Assembly (NCBI GenBank): GCA_021545665.1
Contig: JAJRTX010000250.1
Coordinates: 1 to 27,777 of the forward strand
DNA: 27,777 nt
Direction: 5' to 3'
From: Zetaproteobacteria bacterium
Lineage (GTDB): Bacteria > Pseudomonadota > Zetaproteobacteria > Mariprofundales > Mariprofundaceae
Shown here: piece by piece, positions 18,646 to 26,865 of the stretch
Layout of the letters: each line of letters begins with the position of its first letter
Numbering within the stretch: position 1 is the stretch's first letter
Program-made: the position numbers and the translations under genes
The notes under the pieces: model-generated
Databases searched by the model: none
What the model saw: the letters and a program-made list of their open reading frames with translations, nothing else
Told to the model about the DNA's origin: nothing

Positions 18646-19812
18646 ATGCCAAAGATTCTATTTCATTTCGGGGAGCTGTCGCTTAAGGGCAGAAACCGTT
18701 CCAATTTTGAACGCCAGATGTCGTATAATATCAAGCGTGTGGTTAAACCCGTGCTTACACCAAATGGTTTCCATCGTGAATACGGGCGTATGGTGGCCGA
18801 TATAACGCACATTTCGGATGGGCTGCTAGAGCATCTGGCGCTGATTCCGGGCATTCGTAACCTCTCAGTGGCACATGAAGCTGAACTATCACTTGAATCC
18901 ATACAGCAGATTGCAAAAAAAGCTGTGCTGACTGATTTCGGCGAAAATGTAGCGGGTAAGCCATTTCGCGTGTCAGCCAAACGTAGTGACAAACGCTTCC
19001 CGATGAGGTCGCCCGATATTAATTTTGAGGTTGGTGGTTATCTTAAAACACAACTGAATCTGGCAGTGAATCTGAATCATCCCGAGATTGATGTGCGTAT
19101 CGAAATCGGGCCGCATGCAGCTTATATTTATACGCGCAAGATTGTTGGTATTGGTGGCTTACCGGTTAGTTCATCCGGCAAAGGTGTAGTTCTGTTTTCA
19201 GGAGGCATTGATTCGCCGGTGGCAGCATACGTGATGATGAAGCGCGGTATGGAGGTGGTTCTGGTACATTTGTACAACAGCACCATCAATCGCGATTTTG
19301 CCAAAATCAAAGATCTCGCACGCCAGCTATCGCTTTATCAGGGGCGCACCAAATTGTATCTGATCGATCTTGAAGAATTCCAGCGCCATGCCATTGCTCA
19401 TGTTCCAGCTGATTATCGCATGATAATCTATAAGCGGCAGATGATTCGTACTGCTGGTGAAATTGCCGGGCAGGAGAGGGGGAAGGCTCTGGTAACCGGC
19501 GATTCTCTCGGTCAGGTGGCTAGCCAGACACTGGCCAATATCAATGCTATTTATGATGTCAGTGAGTTGCCGCTGTTGCCGCCTCTGATCGGCTGGGACA
19601 AGGAAGAAATTATAATGTTGGCCAGACGTATCGGCACCTATGAAATCTCTATTGAAGAATACTGTGATATCTGTTCATTTTTGATTTCAAAACATCCGCA
19701 AACAGCTGGAAAAAAAGATAAAGTAGCAGAGCTGGAAATGTTATTGCCGTTGCAGGGCCTGGACTGTCCGACACAGATGATTCGCTTCGATTTGGGACGG
19801 GAATTGGTTTAG
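18646..19812 (+). CDS. thiI: tRNA 4-thiouridine synthase ThiI, short form without rhodanese domain
   Basis: ThiI adenylates U8 of tRNA and transfers sulfur to make s4U. Domains in the 388-aa product: N-terminal ferredoxin-like domain (1-60), THUMP domain (about 60-165), and PP-loop ATPase with SGGIDSP at 185-191. The segment [17 protein letters not shown] has Cys340 and Cys343. The E. coli enzyme is about 480 aa and ends in a rhodanese domain that carries the persulfide; this one stops before it, like the Bacillus form, so sulfur must come from another carrier or a dedicated cysteine desulfurase, and no thiazole-synthesis role is expected. ATG 18646 lacks a clear ribosome site. The gene diverges from purT across 119 bp. 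Confidence 0.95.
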   Translation: MPKILFHFGELSLKGRNRSNFERQMSYNIKRVVKPVLTPNGFHREYGRMVADITHISDGLLEHLALIPGIRNLSVAHEAELSLESIQQIAKKAVLTDFGENVAGKPFRVSAKRSDKRFPMRSPDINFEVGGYLKTQLNLAVNLNHPEIDVRIEIGPHAAYIYTRKIVGIGGLPVSSSGKGVVLFSGGIDSPVAAYVMMKRGMEVVLVHLYNSTINRDFAKIKDLARQLSLYQGRTKLYLIDLEEFQRHAIAHVPADYRMIIYKRQMIRTAGEIAGQERGKALVTGDSLGQVASQTLANINAIYDVSELPLLPPLIGWDKEEIIMLARRIGTYEISIEEYCDICSFLISKHPQTAGKKDKVAELEMLLPLQGLDCPTQMIRFDLGRELV

Positions 19813-19867
19813 CATGCATGAGGGAAACCATGCAGACACGTTGTTTGTTTCATGTTTGGGCGACCTG

Positions 19868-20131
19868 ATGCAGAAATATAAACGCCTGTTGGGCCTGTGC
19901 CTGTTCTGGGCGTCCTGGTTGTTCTGGGGCCTGATGCTGATCGTGCCGTTTATATTCGATGCAGAAGCGGCCACCATCACCATGGTGATGGCTGCATTGC
20001 TGGTGGTGGCAGAAGTAAGTTTTTTTGCCAGCCTGTTGCTGTTGGGTAAACCATTTTATCTGGCTTTGAAGGCCAGACTAAAACCTTTCTGGCTTAAACT
20101 GAGAGGTTGTAGTCCGAAAGCGGATAAATAA
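19868..20131 (+). CDS. small two-helix membrane protein (resembles transporter-suffix-domain proteins)
   Basis: An 87-aa protein counted from ATG 19868; an in-frame ATG at 19814, 1 nt after the thiI stop, would add 18 residues. The shorter start fits better because the first helix then follows directly after MQKYKR. Two hydrophobic segments (about 7-29 and 37-58) are followed by GKPFYLALKARLKPFW. This layout, with helix two reading LLVVAEVSFFASLLLLGK, resembles small membrane proteins annotated as transporter suffix domain proteins; I rely on memory of that pattern. It probably shares the thiI transcript. Function unknown. Confidence 0.65.
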   Translation: MQKYKRLLGLCLFWASWLFWGLMLIVPFIFDAEAATITMVMAALLVVAEVSFFASLLLLGKPFYLALKARLKPFWLKLRGCSPKADK

Positions 20132-20531
20132 TTGATTTTATCGCGGAAAGAATTCAGAACTTCCAATTGAGCAGGTTTTCTTCTTTCTATTTTGCACGAA
20201 AAAAAGGATAGAATTCCACAAATTATATTTGGTTCCAGTTATTCAGGAGAAAACTTACTTTTTTAACTCGGACGCAGGCTTTGATTTAATATGGCGTGAA
20301 ATAATATTTTCATCTGTGCTGAAAGTGTGTATTTGCCGAACAGGGGGGGCTTTCATGCCCGAATCGCATGCCTTGCCGGATAACTTTCAGGTACAAGCCT
20401 TTACTTTCATGCGGACAACCCCAGCTCTTCATCCGCATACTGTACAGCCGGGTTTTGGCAGGCCATGCTTTGGAGTTCTTTTTGGAGGCTGCATATTGAT
20501 TTTATCTAAAGAAACTGTTCGGGAAAATAAT
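20132..20531. other. 400-bp stretch without a recognised gene
   Basis: The frame of the MORN-repeat gene stays open upstream to a TTG at 20229, but the residues it would add look non-coding and hide a good signal peptide start at 20532, so I treat it as untranslated. TTCTAT...ATAGAA (about 20186-20216) is a weak hairpin flanking A/T-rich sequence. I saw no riboswitch or RNA gene. The promoter of the MORN-repeat gene is presumably here. Confidence 0.5.
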
Positions 20532-21965
20532 ATGAAAAGAGTTTTCGCTGCGTGTGTGTTTTTCAGTTTTTTATTTTTGCCGGCATACGCCAGTGCCGCC
20601 AAAAACACCTATGGTTGTGTGTCGGGCAACTGCCAGGATGGCAAAGGTAAATATTTCTGGGTGGAAGGTGATCGCTATGAAGGTGCTTTTGTCAGCGGAC
20701 AGCCAACCGGAAAAGGTGTTTTCTACTGGCACGAGGGCGACCATTATAAAGGGCAGTTTTCTAAAGGTCAGCCCCATGGTAAAGGCCAGTATTTTTATAG
20801 TAATGGAGATCGCTATAAGGGTGATTTTGTCAAAGGAAAACGAACAGGTAAGGGGAAATTTCTATATATTTCAGGCGACAGTTATGAAGGTGATTTTGTA
20901 AACGGTCAGCCAACCGGGCAGGGCATATTTATCTATGCCGGTGGAGGTCGTTATGAAGGCGCTTTCGCTCATGATAAACCATCAGGGAAAGGGGTTTTCT
21001 ATTATGCCAATGGAGATCGCTATGAAGGCGATTTTGTCAATGGCAAGCAAACAGGTGTGGGAATATTTTACTGGGCTGGAGGAGATCGTTACGAAGGTGA
21101 TTTTGTTGAGGGGCAGCGAACCGGGAAGGGGAAGTTTTCGTATGCCAGTGGCGACCGTTATGAGGGTGATTTCGTCAATGGAAGACGAACAGGTAAAGGA
21201 GAATTCTTTTACGCCAGTGGTGATCGCTATGTTGGTGACTTCAATCAGGATCAGCTGGTTGGAGAAGGTGTTTTCTACTGGGCTGAAGGTGGCCGTTATG
21301 AGGGGAGTTTCTTGAATGAGCAGCCGGATGGCGAAGGAAAATTTTTCTATGCCAATGGTGACCGTTATGAGGGCAATTTCGATAAAGGGCGACAAACTGG
21401 CAAGGGTATTTTCTTCTGGTCGGAAGGAGATCGCTATGAAGGGCTGTTTGAGCAGGGTGAACCATCCGGTGAGGGGAAATTCTTTTATGCCAGTGGGGAT
21501 AGCTATGAAGGGCAACTGGCGAATGGTGTTTTTCATGGTAAGGGAATATTGATTTCAAAGAATGGCGATCATTATGAAGGTGATTTCGTCAATGGAAAAC
21601 AAACAGGCTCGGGGAAATTGACCTGGGCTAATGGGGATGTCTATGAGGGTGATTTTATCGCAGGTCAGCAAACAGGTGCTGGAAAAATCACATGGGCCAG
21701 TGGAGATCGCTATGAGGGCGGCTTTCTAAATGGGCAACCCAATGGTAAAGGAGAGTTTCACTTTCAGAACGGTGACCGCTATGAGGGTGATTTTGTTAAG
21801 GGCCAGCAAACCGGTGTGGGAAAGATTTATTGGGCTGATGGGGACACCTATGAAGGCGATTTCGTGAATGGTAAAGCATATGGAAACGGGACCTATACCA
21901 GTGCCGATGGCAATGTCACTTCAGGGCTTTGGGAAAACAGCAAGATTATTCAGATTAAAGACTAA
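20532..21965 (+). CDS. exported MORN-repeat protein
   Basis: A 477-aa protein. ATG 20532 gives a clear signal peptide (MKRVFAACVFFSFLFLPAYASA, cleavage about residue 22), followed by NTYGCVSGNCQDGKG and then an almost unbroken run of 23-residue MORN units of the type GDRYEGDFVNGKQTGKGxFxWxx. I count 18 clear units and one decayed C-terminal unit (GNVTSGLW). MORN repeats form an elongated beta structure and occur in membrane-linked scaffolds and lipid-binding proteins. The enzymatic partner domain often found with them is absent, so a structural or binding role in the periplasm or cell surface is likely. Two Cys lie before the repeats (CVSGNC). The stop lies 2 bp from the convergent creatininase-family gene. 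Confidence 0.9.
   Translation: MKRVFAACVFFSFLFLPAYASAAKNTYGCVSGNCQDGKGKYFWVEGDRYEGAFVSGQPTGKGVFYWHEGDHYKGQFSKGQPHGKGQYFYSNGDRYKGDFVKGKRTGKGKFLYISGDSYEGDFVNGQPTGQGIFIYAGGGRYEGAFAHDKPSGKGVFYYANGDRYEGDFVNGKQTGVGIFYWAGGDRYEGDFVEGQRTGKGKFSYASGDRYEGDFVNGRRTGKGEFFYASGDRYVGDFNQDQLVGEGVFYWAEGGRYEGSFLNEQPDGEGKFFYANGDRYEGNFDKGRQTGKGIFFWSEGDRYEGLFEQGEPSGEGKFFYASGDSYEGQLANGVFHGKGILISKNGDHYEGDFVNGKQTGSGKLTWANGDVYEGDFIAGQQTGAGKITWASGDRYEGGFLNGQPNGKGEFHFQNGDRYEGDFVKGQQTGVGKIYWADGDTYEGDFVNGKAYGNGTYTSADGNVTSGLWENSKIIQIKD
20637..21932 (+). repeat. about 19 tandem 69-bp units encoding MORN repeats
   Basis: The units are in phase with the reading frame, 23 codons each. Most contain the core GG(T/A)GA(T/C)CG(C/T)TATGA(A/G)GG. 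Neighbouring units differ by many synonymous changes, so the array is old rather than a fresh amplification, but it could still change length by recombination. Confidence 0.9.
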
Positions 21966-21967
21966 GG

Positions 21968-22702
21968 TCAGGTATTATCCTGAGAAACAAAATGACGGAA
22001 ATCATCGCCGATGGCTTTCATTGCCAGTTGGTAAAAGGATTTACCAGCCTCTACTGAAGCCAATGCCGGATTGGAACCGATGCGCCCGTCAGGAAATTGT
22101 TTTCTGAAATCCTTCGCTCCATAAATAGCCCCGTCATTAGCCACAGTTGGCGACATGGATACATTTTTTATAGCTTCGGGATGGGCAAAATAACTTAATG
22201 AAACTTCACTTACAGTTGCATGCCGCCCCTCAGCATCGCCATACAAAGCAGTCGCCAGCTCTGTGATCGCAGGATTAAGCCACCAGTTGCTCAGACGCAA
22301 ACGGGGAGAGTTGTTGTCACCGTTGGCATAGATCTCTGAAAAGGCTGTTGTCACCGGGGCAAGATTGCCACCGTGACCATTCAGGAAATAAATATGTGAA
22401 AAGCCGTGTGTGGTAAGTGAGTCCACCACATCAATGACCAACTGAATCAGTGTGGATGGACGTAATGTAACAGTGCCGGCGAAAGCCATGTGATGCTGAG
22501 ACATGCCATAATTTATTGTTGGTGCAACCAGAATACCTTCCTGTTCAGCAATGCCGTGGGCTATTTTTTCCGGGCATATGGCATCAGTACCGATCAGGCC
22601 GTTGGGGCCATGTTGCTCGGTGGACCCGACCGGGACGATAATGCCTGTCGAATGTTCAAGGTAGGCCTCAACTTCCTGCCATGTGCTCAGGGAAAGTAAC
22701 AT
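21968..22702 (-). CDS. creatininase-family amidohydrolase
   Basis: A 244-aa cytosolic metallohydrolase. The start is set by AGGAGG (complement of 22709-22714), 6 nt before the ATG. Metal-binding motifs of the family are in place: GSTEQHGP with Glu29 and His31, GTD with Asp40, NGHGGN with His110, and HATVSEVSLS with His161 and Glu166. The family includes creatininase, the riboflavin-pathway enzyme ArfB and the mycofactocin peptidase MftE. No mycofactocin genes or creatine-degrading genes are nearby, so the substrate is open. It converges on the MORN-repeat gene and diverges from yehS. Confidence 0.92.
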   Translation of the reverse strand: MLLSLSTWQEVEAYLEHSTGIIVPVGSTEQHGPNGLIGTDAICPEKIAHGIAEQEGILVAPTINYGMSQHHMAFAGTVTLRPSTLIQLVIDVVDSLTTHGFSHIYFLNGHGGNLAPVTTAFSEIYANGDNNSPRLRLSNWWLNPAITELATALYGDAEGRHATVSEVSLSYFAHPEAIKNVSMSPTVANDGAIYGAKDFRKQFPDGRIGSNPALASVEAGKSFYQLAMKAIGDDFRHFVSQDNT

Positions 22703-22812
22703 CCTGCACCTCCTGCTTCTGTTTCAAATTTGATGATTCTGAAAGCATATCCTACAATGGGGATGAGCAACACACGGAGGTGTTTCAATGCAGGTTATCT
22801 GGGAGTACCAGA

Positions 22813-23364
22813 GTGACAAATAACGATATCATGCGCCGTATCCGCTACGCATTCGACTTTGACGATTCGAAGATGATTGCCCTGTTTGCTCAGGCTGATT
22901 TTAAGGTGAGCCGTCAACAGATCAGCGCTTGGCTGAAAAAGGATGATGCTCCCGGTTTTGTGGAGTGCAGCGAAAGCCAGCTGGCTCTCTTCCTTGATGG
23001 ATTGATTAATGACAGGCGCGGAAAAAGAGAGGGGCCGCAAGCGAAATCGGATCTGCGGCTGAATAATAATATTATCTTCAGGAAACTGAGGATCGCACTA
23101 AACCTGAGGGATGAAGATATTCTGGCGCTGCTGAATCTTGGCGGTTTCCCCATCACCAAACCTGAGTTGAATGCGTTATTCCGCAAACCGGATAATCGCC
23201 ATTTCCGCGTCTGTAAGGATCAGATCCTGCGTCACTTTATCCGGGGCGTACAACTTAAATATCGCCCCAAGAAGGCTGCTGAAAAGCCACTGAAAAAAGA
23301 AGTGAAGAAAGAGCCGGAAACAGAGCCGAGAAAGTCACCAATTGAAGGGTTTAAGTGGAAGTAG
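22813..23364 (+). CDS. yehS: DUF1456 family protein YehS
   Basis: A 183-aa cytosolic protein made of two related DUF1456 domains: residues about 3-75 (NNDIMRRIRYAFDFDDSKM...FLDGLINDRRGKREG) and about 85-155 (NNNIIFRKLRIALNLRDEDI...HFIRGVQLKYR). The GTG at 22813 is chosen because GGGAG (22801-22805) lies 7 nt upstream and the protein then begins MTNNDI as in the family; an open frame reaches back to 22681 but overlaps the creatininase-family gene. The tail of about 30 residues is rich in Lys, Glu and Pro (KEVKKEPETEP), longer than in E. coli YehS. Molecular function is not established. Confidence 0.92.
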   Translation: MTNNDIMRRIRYAFDFDDSKMIALFAQADFKVSRQQISAWLKKDDAPGFVECSESQLALFLDGLINDRRGKREGPQAKSDLRLNNNIIFRKLRIALNLRDEDILALLNLGGFPITKPELNALFRKPDNRHFRVCKDQILRHFIRGVQLKYRPKKAAEKPLKKEVKKEPETEPRKSPIEGFKWK

Positions 23365-23396
23365 GCTTTCACTGAGCTAACAGTTGCATATACAGG

Positions 23397-23420
23397 AAAA
23401 AACTCACAGAGTTAGTTTTT
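23397..23420 (+). terminator. weak terminator after yehS
   Basis: AAAAAACTC, loop ACA, GAGTTAGTTTTTT: a 5-bp core stem (23401-23405 with 23409-23413) extended by A-T pairs past an AG bulge and ending in a run of six T. It lies about 35 nt after the yehS stop. Confidence 0.5.
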
Positions 23421-23515
23421 TGTGCTTTCTTGTATGCCTTAATGGATGGCAGCCAAATCATACTATAAGCATATCTCCTGTTCTATGGCATAGAGCTGAA
23501 TTATGAATAACTTCC

Positions 23516-25192
23516 GGCCCAGGCCGTGTGAAAACCACGATCAGAAATTACAAATCATTTCCTGCATGTGTTGAAGGAGGAATTTATGCTATTTTCCCGG
23601 GTTTGCAGTTTAAAGTTGATCTGTGAAGGTTCTCGGCACTTTACATGTATTATTAAGGTGAATTTTGGCGATATAATGGCTGAGAAAGGCTCTCAAGCTC
23701 GGATTGCCTGAACCAGTTCCCTGACACCCATGAGATTGATGACCCGTTTCAGGTTGTAAGAAAGTACATGCAGGCTCATCTCTGTGCTGACCCGTTCTAG
23801 AGTTCTGGTCATAAAATGCGTGGCTCCCATCCATGCCTTGATGGTTCCAAATGGATGCTCAACCGTCTGCCTGCGTATGCGCATGGCATCTGCCTTCAGC
23901 TTAAGTCTATGTTTCATGGTTTCCAGAATCCCCTCATGCTCCCATCGTTTTATGCGTCGGGGTTGAGATGAGGTGGTACACTGCTGTTTTATTGAACACG
24001 CACTACAGGCAGCAAAGCTCCAATAACAATGCAGATCCATACCGTTCTCATTGGTTGTGAAGTGCCATTGCAGGCGTTCACCGGATGGGCAAAGGTACTC
24101 ATCAGTGTCGGATAGATAGCGAAAGTCCTGCTTGGTAAACCTGCCATGCTTTCTGCCTCGTGAGGTAAGCACTGCCGGGATATATGTAATGATACCGGCA
24201 TCATCACATGCCTTGATCTCCAAACTCTTGAAATAGCCTCGGTCTGCAACCACCTCAAGATGTTCTACTTTCATGCTGTTCCGTGCCTTTTTGGCCATCG
24301 AGGAAAGCTGGCCCCGGTCACTGCCATTGTTGGTAACCTCATGCTCTACAATCAGGTGGTTATTAACATCAACTGCTGTCTGCACGTTATAGCCAACAAT
24401 ACCATTACCTCTTGTTTTCATAGAACGGGCATCAGGATCAGTCAGGGAGATTTGCTTGTCCGGATGATTCAGCATCTCTGCCTTCAGCTCCTTCAACCGT
24501 TTCATCTCATCCTTCAGTTTGGCAATTTTGTCTTGCAATCTGGTTGTATCGGCTTTGCGAACCGGTTCCTCCTGACGATCTGCCGTATCGAGTTGGCGTA
24601 GATACTCATCAATGCTCTTGTCTATATCATCCATCCGGCGTTTCATCTTGGCTCGGGTGAAGTTTTTGTCCCTGGCATTGACTGCTTTGAACTTACTGCC
24701 ATCAATGGCCACCATTGATCCAGCAAACAGATTGAGATTCCGGCATAACATAACAAACTCACGGCAAACGCCTTGTATCGCTTTGCCATTATACTTGCGG
24801 AAGTCTGCTATTGTCTTGAAGTCCGGCATCAGGCGGCCTGTCAGCCACATTACTTCCACGTTGCGCTGGCTTTCCTGTTCAAGGCGACGACTTGAATGGA
24901 TGCGGTTCATATATCCGTAAACATAGAGCTTCAACAAAACTGATGGGTGATAAGCTGGACGTCCTGTTGCACATGGTTCAATGCGACTGAATCCAAGCTC
25001 ACCAAGATCCAGTTCATCAACAAAGACATCAATTACTCGGACCGGATTATCTTCTCTTACATAATCATCAAGGCTTTCGGGAAACAATGTGCTTTGGTTG
25101 CGACTTTCACCTTCAATAAAACGTTTCATGACCCTCTCCCAACATGGTTGGGATTATCATACCATAATCGGCGTTTTCACACACTCTGGGCC
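23516..25192 (-). mobile_element. complete IS1182-family insertion sequence, 1677 bp
   Basis: Imperfect terminal inverted repeats of about 31 bp mark the ends: 23516-23546 begins GGCCCAGGCCGTGTGAAAAC, and the complement of 25162-25192 begins GGCCCAGAGTGTGTGAAAAC. A single full-length transposase gene lies between them on the minus strand. No target-site duplication is visible: the left flank ends AACTTCC and the right flank starts ACAAATGG. The right end abuts a partial integron attC hairpin, in keeping with the preference of this family for palindromes. The copy appears intact and potentially active. Confidence 0.85.
23693..25129 (-). CDS. IS1182-family DDE transposase
   Basis: A 478-aa full-length transposase. 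The N-terminal domain begins MKRFIEGESRNQSTLFPESL and contains RPAYHPSVLLKLYVYGY. The DDE catalytic residues are Asp143 (AIDGSKFKAVN), Asp296 (VADRGYFKS) and Glu424 (RQTVEHPFGTIKAWMG). A coiled-coil insertion of about 70 residues (155-225) lies between the first Asp and the core, and a Cys cluster (C347, C375, C378, C384) suggests a zinc-binding knuckle before the final Glu. No frameshift or internal stop. Just upstream of the start, 25138-25152 forms CCCAAC-ATG-GTTGGG, a hairpin whose arm touches the ribosome site and could limit read-through translation from outside. Confidence 0.95.
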   Translation of the reverse strand: MKRFIEGESRNQSTLFPESLDDYVREDNPVRVIDVFVDELDLGELGFSRIEPCATGRPAYHPSVLLKLYVYGYMNRIHSSRRLEQESQRNVEVMWLTGRLMPDFKTIADFRKYNGKAIQGVCREFVMLCRNLNLFAGSMVAIDGSKFKAVNARDKNFTRAKMKRRMDDIDKSIDEYLRQLDTADRQEEPVRKADTTRLQDKIAKLKDEMKRLKELKAEMLNHPDKQISLTDPDARSMKTRGNGIVGYNVQTAVDVNNHLIVEHEVTNNGSDRGQLSSMAKKARNSMKVEHLEVVADRGYFKSLEIKACDDAGIITYIPAVLTSRGRKHGRFTKQDFRYLSDTDEYLCPSGERLQWHFTTNENGMDLHCYWSFAACSACSIKQQCTTSSQPRRIKRWEHEGILETMKHRLKLKADAMRIRRQTVEHPFGTIKAWMGATHFMTRTLERVSTEMSLHVLSYNLKRVINLMGVRELVQAIRA

Positions 25193-25237
25193 ACAAATGG
25201 TCAGCGAGTCAAATGCCGCTGCAACGATTTGTTCGGC
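25193..25237 (-). repeat. integron attC site, end lost at the IS1182 junction
   Basis: On the minus strand, directly after the reverse transcriptase gene, GCCGAAC (25231-25237) begins an imperfect palindrome: ACAAAT pairs with ATTTGT and CAGCG with CGCTG around a 10-nt loop. The beginning GCCGAACAAATCGTTGCAG resembles the 5' side of known attC sites. The closing R' core (expected GTTCGGC-like, as at the neighbouring attC) is replaced by the IS1182 terminus. Orientation agrees with the reverse transcriptase being the cassette gene this site belongs to. Confidence 0.6.
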
Positions 25238-25269
25238 GTCATTGACACTGTCCCACACATGGCATTGAT

Positions 25270-26766
25270 TTAGTACGCCCATGCATTCTGCTTAAACAAC
25301 TCGATTTCTTCCGGTTGCATCACCTCGTCGGCTTCAACCGCATCCGCTACGACAATATTTTTGACGTCAATGGCGTTTTTCAAGGCGTCATTAGCAATCC
25401 AACCGCATTCCCACAATTGCGGCGACCCTCCACTTACAATTTGGCATATGGGCTCGTCGCTCTCGAAATTGATACCAACAGCCTTTGGCTGTGTGACACG
25501 CTGTAGCCATATTTCGAGATAGCCATTATACGGGACGCGCTTCATCTTATCCCGCACATTTGTCCAGAGACGTACTTTTGCATCATTTGGTGCAAGTGAG
25601 ATCAAGTGACTCAAGATGCCAGCTACTGCTGGGAAAGTTGCAGGGGAGACAAATGCGATATCGGTTGCAATGGCCACCTGTACTTCCAGATCGTCAGGCG
25701 CATCAGTCTGAGCAGTAACACTGGTGTGAAACTCACTCACTAGCCGCCGAAGCGCACCGCTATTCGGATACCGTTGGCCGAAAGAATGCAGCCGCATCAA
25801 TTGCTTTTGAATTGTCTTGGCGTTTGCTTTCCCGAGATCTTGGAGCTCGATCCCGGCAAGTTTATCCGGCTTGATCGATCCTTCTACAACGTTGCTACAA
25901 GAGAACGTCTTTGAAACTCCTAGTTTCATACCTACGGATCGCAGTTTATCACTCACGATCTTGAGAACAGCCTCGGCACGTTCATCGCTATTGGCAAAAA
26001 TTCGATAGTCATCCCTGTATCGGAGTATTCGGATGTCCTTGCCGATTCCCAGTTCCGAATTTATCAGATCATCCACATACCCAAGAACGAGTTCAGCCAC
26101 AAAGTCCATTAGAACAGAACCTTGTGAAATGCCGTTGGTTTGACCGTAACGGCTGGCTTGAATGTGAAAATCTATTTTGTTGCCTAGAAAGGAGTTTTTG
26201 CCTTTGTTTTTCTTCGCTTCGTCCAGGCCATGCACCGCCCAGGCAATGCTATGCGTGTACAACGAACCGTAGCAGTCAGTCACATCTGTATGGAGCAGAT
26301 GACTGAATTCCAATGAATAAGTCAGCGACCGCTGTTCGACCGCTTGCCACCAGCTCTTAATTTGAGTTGCTACATCTGTTTGATGGTCGACTGACATTAC
26401 CGGCGCGCTGCAACAGTCAACGATACCAAGTTCAAAGTCTGCAACACGGGCTTTTAAGATCTCCCAATTCGCTTTATCACATATTACATTTACCAAAGAT
26501 ACGTAAATGGCTGGATGCATTAGCTCGTAAGGGCGCCAAGCGAATCTTCCATCCTTATTGGCGATAAAGTTGTAATTGACGTTCGAGAGATCGGCAGGAT
26601 TACTAGCCTTGAATTGGGCAAAGTTTCCACCGTTAAGAATAGCTTCGACATCCGCCAATATAGGCTCGAAGCTTATGTAACGAGGCATATCGCCGTTGAA
26701 GTAGCTACTACCCTTCATAAAATGGGCTCTCGCTTCTTCATTGGAAAGGTCAATCAATCGTTTCAT
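25270..26766 (-). CDS. reverse transcriptase of the bacterial antiviral/unknown-group type, in an integron cassette
   Basis: A 498-aa protein from ATG 26766; an in-frame ATG at 26805 lies inside the attC site and is rejected. RT motifs, numbered from 26766: motif A HTDVTDCYGSLYTHSI with catalytic Asp161; motif B QTNGISQGS (209-217) followed by DFVAEL; motif C RYRDD with Asp252 and Asp253; motif D GMKLGVSKT (279-287). The stretch YTHSIAWAVHG after motif A is, to my knowledge, typical of defence-associated RTs (DRT and related unknown groups) and retron-like RTs rather than group II intron RTs. There is no maturase or endonuclease domain. After about residue 310 comes a helical C-terminal region of about 190 residues. 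Only 23 nt separate it from the upstream attC and 32 nt from the downstream attC, leaving no space for a retron msr-msd RNA. The DRT subclass cannot be assigned. Confidence 0.88.
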   Translation of the reverse strand: MKRLIDLSNEEARAHFMKGSSYFNGDMPRYISFEPILADVEAILNGGNFAQFKASNPADLSNVNYNFIANKDGRFAWRPYELMHPAIYVSLVNVICDKANWEILKARVADFELGIVDCCSAPVMSVDHQTDVATQIKSWWQAVEQRSLTYSLEFSHLLHTDVTDCYGSLYTHSIAWAVHGLDEAKKNKGKNSFLGNKIDFHIQASRYGQTNGISQGSVLMDFVAELVLGYVDDLINSELGIGKDIRILRYRDDYRIFANSDERAEAVLKIVSDKLRSVGMKLGVSKTFSCSNVVEGSIKPDKLAGIELQDLGKANAKTIQKQLMRLHSFGQRYPNSGALRRLVSEFHTSVTAQTDAPDDLEVQVAIATDIAFVSPATFPAVAGILSHLISLAPNDAKVRLWTNVRDKMKRVPYNGYLEIWLQRVTQPKAVGINFESDEPICQIVSGGSPQLWECGWIANDALKNAIDVKNIVVADAVEADEVMQPEEIELFKQNAWAY

Positions 26767-26789
26767 ACGATAGCCCACTCTCTCATGAC

Positions 26790-26843
26790 GCCGAACGCTC
26801 TGCATCAGGGGCGCGAAGCGTCCCTTGGATGCAATTGTTAGCC
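26790..26843 (-). repeat. integron attC recombination site (54 bp)
   Basis: Read on the minus strand it begins GGCTAACAATTGCATCCAAG and ends CAGAGCGTTCGGC. Arms: TGCATC with GATGCA, AGGG with CCCT, and a terminal CGC-GAA-GCG hairpin, with unpaired bases between them. The beginning TAACAATT and ending AGCGTT follow the layout of well-known cassette attC sites (R''-5 nt-L''...L'-6 nt-R'). The outer 7-mers depart slightly from the RYYYAAC/GTTRRRY consensus. It lies between the 213-aa gene (its own cassette) and the reverse transcriptase gene (next cassette). Confidence 0.75.
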
Positions 26844-26865
26844 ATTTTCAAGTTCATGCGTAAAC

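Noticed and set aside
18527..18652. Upstream extension of purT
   Set aside because: It would overlap thiI on the opposite strand, and the family N-terminus starts at 18526 with a good ribosome site.
20229..20531. An N-terminal extension of the MORN-repeat protein from TTG 20229
   Set aside because: It would bury a textbook signal peptide starting at 20532, and its residues show no coding pattern.
20982..21558. Long minus-strand and shifted frames inside the MORN-repeat region
   Set aside because: They are by-products of a 69-bp repeat whose period is a multiple of three, which keeps other frames open.
25270..26766. Reverse transcriptase as a group II intron maturase
   Set aside because: No maturase or HNH domain is visible, and the flanks are attC-like rather than intron domain V/VI structures.
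26767..26805. Longer reverse transcriptase starting at ATG 26805
   Set aside because: The extra 13 codons lie in the attC site and the short spacer; the ATG at 26766 is the first one inside the cassette.
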